From an uncultured Ruminococcus sp. (GTDB lineage: Bacteria > Bacillota > Clostridia > Oscillospirales > Acutalibacteraceae), in the NCBI GenBank assembly GCA_902767285.1, contig CACXHC010000159.1:1-6037 (forward strand): DNA of 6,037 nt, read 5' to 3'. Both the position numbers and the translations under genes were made by a program. Below the pieces are notes generated by a model. The model made no database searches. It saw only the letters and a list, made by a program, of their open reading frames with translations, and was not told where the DNA came from. Positions 3,353 to 6,037 of this stretch are shown here, in pieces; position 1 is the stretch's first letter; every line of letters starts with the position of its first letter.

Positions 3353-5713
3353 ATGATGTTGAAAAGAATAACAGCGATCGTTCTTGTATTAATGTTGATA
3401 TTTTCGATTACGGCTGTTTCGGCAAATGCAGAAGATACAACTAAAACAGGAATTACCGTGCATTACTATTCTCCCGAAGGTCAGCCAACCGTGTATTATT
3501 GGAACAGCCTTCCCAAAAATCTCGAAACAAAATATCCCGGAGTTAAAATGAATGTTGATACAACCGTTAAATCAAATTACGGCGAGACCGAATCCGGTTG
3601 GTATGTGTACGAATTTCCGAACGTGACAAAAATTAACGTTCAGTTTATTTGCGGAGATAAAAAATCGCCCGAACTTACCCGCTCAAAACCCGGCGATTAT
3701 TATTACAACGGTCAAAAATGGATAACTTTTTCGGATCATCACGATGACAACGATTACAAAAGATCCGACCTCAGAGAAGACTCAATATATTTTGTTATAA
3801 CAACAAGATTCTACGATGGCGACACCGGCAACAATGTTCACTGCTGGGACGATGCAAAAGCAAACAACCCCGATTCCGACCCCGCATGGAGAGGCGATTT
3901 CCAAGGTCTTATCGATAAACTCGATTATATAAAAGCTCTTGGATTCAGTGCTATTTGGATAACTCCCGTAGTTGAAAATGCCAGCGGTTACGACTATCAC
4001 GGCTATCACGCTTTCGATTTTTCGAAAGTAGACCCCCGTTACGAAAGCGAGGGTGCTACTTATCAAGACCTTATCAATGCCGCTCACGCAAAAGGCATGA
4101 AGATAATTCAGGACGTTGTATGGCAGCATACGGGCAATTTCGGCGAAGCTACATTCTGCCCGCTCTTCACAAAAGAATACGACACCTTGAAAGACCTTGA
4201 GGATCTCGAAAAATCAATGGTTCCCACAGATTATCTCCTCAAAACATTCGGCTTGAAAACAGCCGATGACTACTGGTCACAGAAACCTCAGGCTCAGTAT
4301 GACGAGCGACTCAACCTGATGAAAGATACAGGTATCAAAAAGAACAACGCAACCGACAGTCCGCTTTCTGATGTCGGTGTTGAAGAAAAAATCTCGACAA
4401 ATGGCGTTTACAATGCAAATAACTATTATCACAACGGATATTGGCAAAGTCTTAACTGGGACGACTGGACTTGCAAATATGCTCAAATAGCCGGCGACTG
4501 CGTTGACCTCAATACAGAAAATCCCGCTGTTGCCGAGGCTCTTGTTGATATTTACAGCAATTACATCAACATGGGTGTTGACGCTTTCCGTGTTGACACA
4601 GTAAGACATATCTCAAGACTTTCGCTCAACAATCTTTTCTTGCCCCAGCTCACAAGCATTGACGATAATTTCTATATGTTCGGCGAGATTTGCACACGTT
4701 ATAATAATATTTGGTATCGTGAACACGCTTCCGAATCGGTTCAGTTCTACACATGGAAAGAAACTCAAGAGAAATACGCAGACGGCAAGGGCTGGAGTTT
4801 CCAATCTGACAACGCAAGTATCCTTAACAATATGGACATGACTCTTCAGCACTGGAACGACAACAACCAGAATTTCAGTTCTCAGCCGACTTCTAAAAAC
4901 GCATTCCTTGATGGCAACAATTATCATCAACCCGATTACAGCCAGTTCTCCGGAATGGGTGCAATTGACTTCACAATGCACTGGAATTTCGATTCGGCAG
5001 GCGGTGCGTTCAATACTGCTCTCGAAGAAGATAAATATTTCAACGATTCTACATGGAACGTTGTTTATGTAGATTCTCACGACTATGCACCCAACAACTC
5101 GCAGTTCACACGTTTTGACGGCGGTACTTCCACATGGGCAGAGAACCTCTCGCTTATGTTTACATTCCGTGGCATTCCCTGCATTTATTACGGCAGTGAG
5201 GTCGAGTTCCAAAAAGGCATGAAGATCGATGTTGGCCCGAATGCTCCGCTCTCGACAACAGGACGTGCATATTTCGGCGATTACATCGAAGGTGACGTTA
5301 CTGCTTCCGATTTCTCGGAGTACACCGCAAGCGGAACAGTTGCCGATACTCTCTCTCAACCGCTCGCAAAGCATATTCAAAGACTTAACGCAATCAGACG
5401 TGCTGTTCCGGCACTCCAGAAGGGTCAATATTCGACAACCGGCTGCAGTACTTCCAAATATGCTTTCAAACGTCGTTACACAGACGAAAATGTTGACAGC
5501 TATGCACTTGTTGCAATTTCGGGCAAGGCGACATTCACAGGCGTTGAAAACGGTACTTATTACGAAGCTGTTACCGGCAAGAAAGTAACCGTTACAGACG
5601 GCAAGTTGGCTACTGATACTATCGGTCAGGGCAACATAAGAGTTTACGTTCTTGATACCGCAAGTAACAGCGTAAAAGGAAAAATAGGCGAGGACGGCAC
5701 CTATATTAAATAA
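3353..5713 (+). CDS. Secreted alpha-amylase family enzyme (GH13) with N-terminal CBM26-like starch-binding module
   Basis: The 786-residue precursor has a signal peptide (MMLKR, hydrophobic 6-22, cleavage after ANA at 26). A CBM26-like module spans about 33-126, with Y48-Y-W50, Y61-P-G-V-K-M and W83. A GH13 barrel follows from about 144: region I DVVWQH (254-259), region V VDLN (384-387), region II R413 and nucleophile D415 in FRVDTVRH, region III acid/base E445 in FGEIC, and region IV H576-D577 in VDSHD. The catalytic triad D415/E445/D577 is complete, so an active retaining alpha-1,4-glucan hydrolase is expected. Domain B is large (about 265-380). The end (about 690-786) is the usual C-terminal beta domain. 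Unlike the neighbour there is no dockerin, sortase motif or SLH domain, so the enzyme is probably free or granule-bound. Region I has Gln258 where Asn is usual. The GH13 subfamily and the product spectrum cannot be read. Confidence 0.9.
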   Translation: MMLKRITAIVLVLMLIFSITAVSANAEDTTKTGITVHYYSPEGQPTVYYWNSLPKNLETKYPGVKMNVDTTVKSNYGETESGWYVYEFPNVTKINVQFICGDKKSPELTRSKPGDYYYNGQKWITFSDHHDDNDYKRSDLREDSIYFVITTRFYDGDTGNNVHCWDDAKANNPDSDPAWRGDFQGLIDKLDYIKALGFSAIWITPVVENASGYDYHGYHAFDFSKVDPRYESEGATYQDLINAAHAKGMKIIQDVVWQHTGNFGEATFCPLFTKEYDTLKDLEDLEKSMVPTDYLLKTFGLKTADDYWSQKPQAQYDERLNLMKDTGIKKNNATDSPLSDVGVEEKISTNGVYNANNYYHNGYWQSLNWDDWTCKYAQIAGDCVDLNTENPAVAEALVDIYSNYINMGVDAFRVDTVRHISRLSLNNLFLPQLTSIDDNFYMFGEICTRYNNIWYREHASESVQFYTWKETQEKYADGKGWSFQSDNASILNNMDMTLQHWNDNNQNFSSQPTSKNAFLDGNNYHQPDYSQFSGMGAIDFTMHWNFDSAGGAFNTALEEDKYFNDSTWNVVYVDSHDYAPNNSQFTRFDGGTSTWAENLSLMFTFRGIPCIYYGSEVEFQKGMKIDVGPNAPLSTTGRAYFGDYIEGDVTASDFSEYTASGTVADTLSQPLAKHIQRLNAIRRAVPALQKGQYSTTGCSTSKYAFKRRYTDENVDSYALVAISGKATFTGVENGTYYEAVTGKKVTVTDGKLATDTIGQGNIRVYVLDTASNSVKGKIGEDGTYIK

Positions 5714-5763
5714 TTTGTAAGAATAAACTAAAATTTGGTTTAAAGATTGTCCATTATTAGTAT

Positions 5764-5792
5764 GTAACAATGAAAATTTCGTGATTTGTTAC
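5764..5792. repeat. Inverted repeat GTAACAA/TTGTTAC between the amylase and the next promoter
   Basis: GTAACAA (5764-5770) and TTGTTAC (5786-5792) are perfect 7-bp inverted arms around 15 bp, ending 7 bp before the -35 box at 5800. It may be an operator for the following promoter or a weak terminator for the amylase. The nearest T-run (5804-5812) is 11 bp away, so it is not a standard intrinsic terminator. A second AT-rich 9-bp inverted repeat (about 5725-5743) also lacks a U-tract. Confidence 0.4.
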
Positions 5793-5799
5793 TAAACAT

Positions 5800-5828
5800 T
5801 TGACTTTTTTTTGAGTATGGTTTATAAT
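5800..5828 (+). promoter_or_regulatory. Strong promoter of the Lys/Ala-rich protein gene (TTGACT-17-TATAAT)
   Basis: TTGACT (5800-5805) and a perfect TATAAT (5823-5828) are 17 bp apart, the best match to a housekeeping promoter in the window, with a T-run in the spacer. Transcription should begin near 5835, so the gene is separately and probably highly expressed. Confidence 0.75.
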
Positions 5829-5834
5829 GTATCG

Positions 5835-5940
5835 CAGAGAGTATGTGACAGTGTCGCATTACTCAGGCACTTTATGTTTTAGGTATATTTGCCTCGGGAA
5901 CAGGATTTTCCGAGAGATTGAGAAAGAGGGTAAGATTCCT
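5835..5940 (+). promoter_or_regulatory. Structured 5' leader of about 106 nt, including the ribosome binding site
   Basis: The leader contains a good hairpin at 5893-5914 (CTCGGGAA with TTTCCGAG, one G-U pair, six-base loop). Upstream segments can pair in alternative ways: GTGAC with GTCGC, AGTGTC with GGCACT, and AGGCA with TGCCT, the last using part of the 5893-5914 stem. The ribosome binding site AGAGGG (5925-5930) lies 10 nt before the ATG and is left free by the main hairpin. I do not recognise a known riboswitch class. Confidence 0.4.
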
Positions 5941-6037
5941 ATGGCACAAAAGAAAACTCCGGCATCAAAGGCAACGGCTACTAAAAAAGCAACAGCTGAA
6001 GCAAAAGAAGTCAAAGAAGTAAAAGATGCAAAAGAAG
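5941..6037 (+). CDS. Lys/Ala/Glu-rich protein, N-terminal fragment (cut by window end)
   Basis: The 32 visible codons start MAQKKTPASKATATKK and continue as Ala/Lys/Glu with short repeats of the K-E-V and D/E-A-K-E kind. The segment is highly charged, has no signal peptide or membrane segment and should be disordered or helical. Such tails precede a folded domain in several Firmicute families, including small DUF6465-like proteins and nucleoid-binding proteins with histone-like tails, but the diagnostic domain is outside the window, so the family is undetermined. The start is well supported by AGAGGG 10 nt upstream and the strong promoter at 5800-5828. There is no evident functional link to the amylase. 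Confidence 0.7.
   Translation, partial: MAQKKTPASKATATKKATAEAKEVKEVKDAKE

Noticed and set aside
5725..5743. AT-rich inverted repeat after the amylase as a terminator
   Set aside because: The stem is almost all A-U with a minimal loop, and no U-tract follows.
4613..5770. 385-codon open frame on the minus strand opposite the amylase
   Set aside because: It is a shadow of the GH13 gene: no ribosome binding site, odd Cys/Val/Ile-rich composition, no recognisable domain, while the plus strand shows complete catalytic motifs.
1..6037. CRISPR arrays, tRNA or rRNA genes, insertion sequences, toxin-antitoxin or defence systems
   Set aside because: Read on both strands, I see no spaced repeats, cloverleaf sequences, transposase motifs or defence domains; the only tandem repeat is the coding TTTD linker.

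Overview
The window looks like chromosomal DNA of a gut or rumen Firmicute of the Ruminococcus/Oscillospiraceae type. The basis is AT-rich intergenic DNA with strong AGGAGG-like ribosome binding sites, a type I dockerin, a Thr/Asp-rich linker, CBM26-like starch-binding modules next to a GH13 amylase, and a Lys/Ala-rich small protein. This is the gene repertoire expected of a starch degrader related to Ruminococcus bromii, which builds dockerin/cohesin 'amylosomes'. The genus is an inference; no rRNA or other marker gene is present.

Left part (1-1462) is housekeeping. The 5' end of a phosphoglucomutase/phosphomannomutase gene runs off the left edge on the minus strand. It is divergent from a MacB/LolD-type ABC ATPase gene (plus), and their promoters appear to overlap. 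The ATPase gene is convergent with, and overlaps by 20 bp, a HAD-superfamily phosphatase gene (minus).

A 386-bp intergenic region (1463-1848) holds the HAD promoter, a direct repeat with 11-bp periodicity and a 23-bp palindrome at the -35 region of a TATAAT promoter for the next gene.

Centre and right (1849-5713) is a two-gene extracellular starch module. The first gene encodes a secreted non-catalytic protein: signal peptide, CBM26-like module, two Ig-like domains, Thr/Asp repeat linker, type I dockerin. The second encodes a secreted alpha-amylase: signal peptide, CBM26-like module, GH13 catalytic domain, C-terminal beta domain, and no dockerin. Between them lies a promoter overlapping the stop codon of the first gene, followed by a long stem-loop with nested and competing hairpins and a U-tract just before the amylase start. 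This reads as a terminator or attenuator in the amylase leader and is the most interesting feature of the window.

Right edge (5714-6037): a near-consensus promoter (TTGACT-17-TATAAT) drives a roughly 106-nt structured leader and the first 32 codons of a Lys/Ala/Glu-rich protein that is cut by the window end.

Working model (inference): the dockerin protein is displayed on a cell-surface cohesin complex and holds starch, the amylase is released or held to granules by its own CBM, and the phosphoglucomutase lies on the intracellular route of the resulting sugars.
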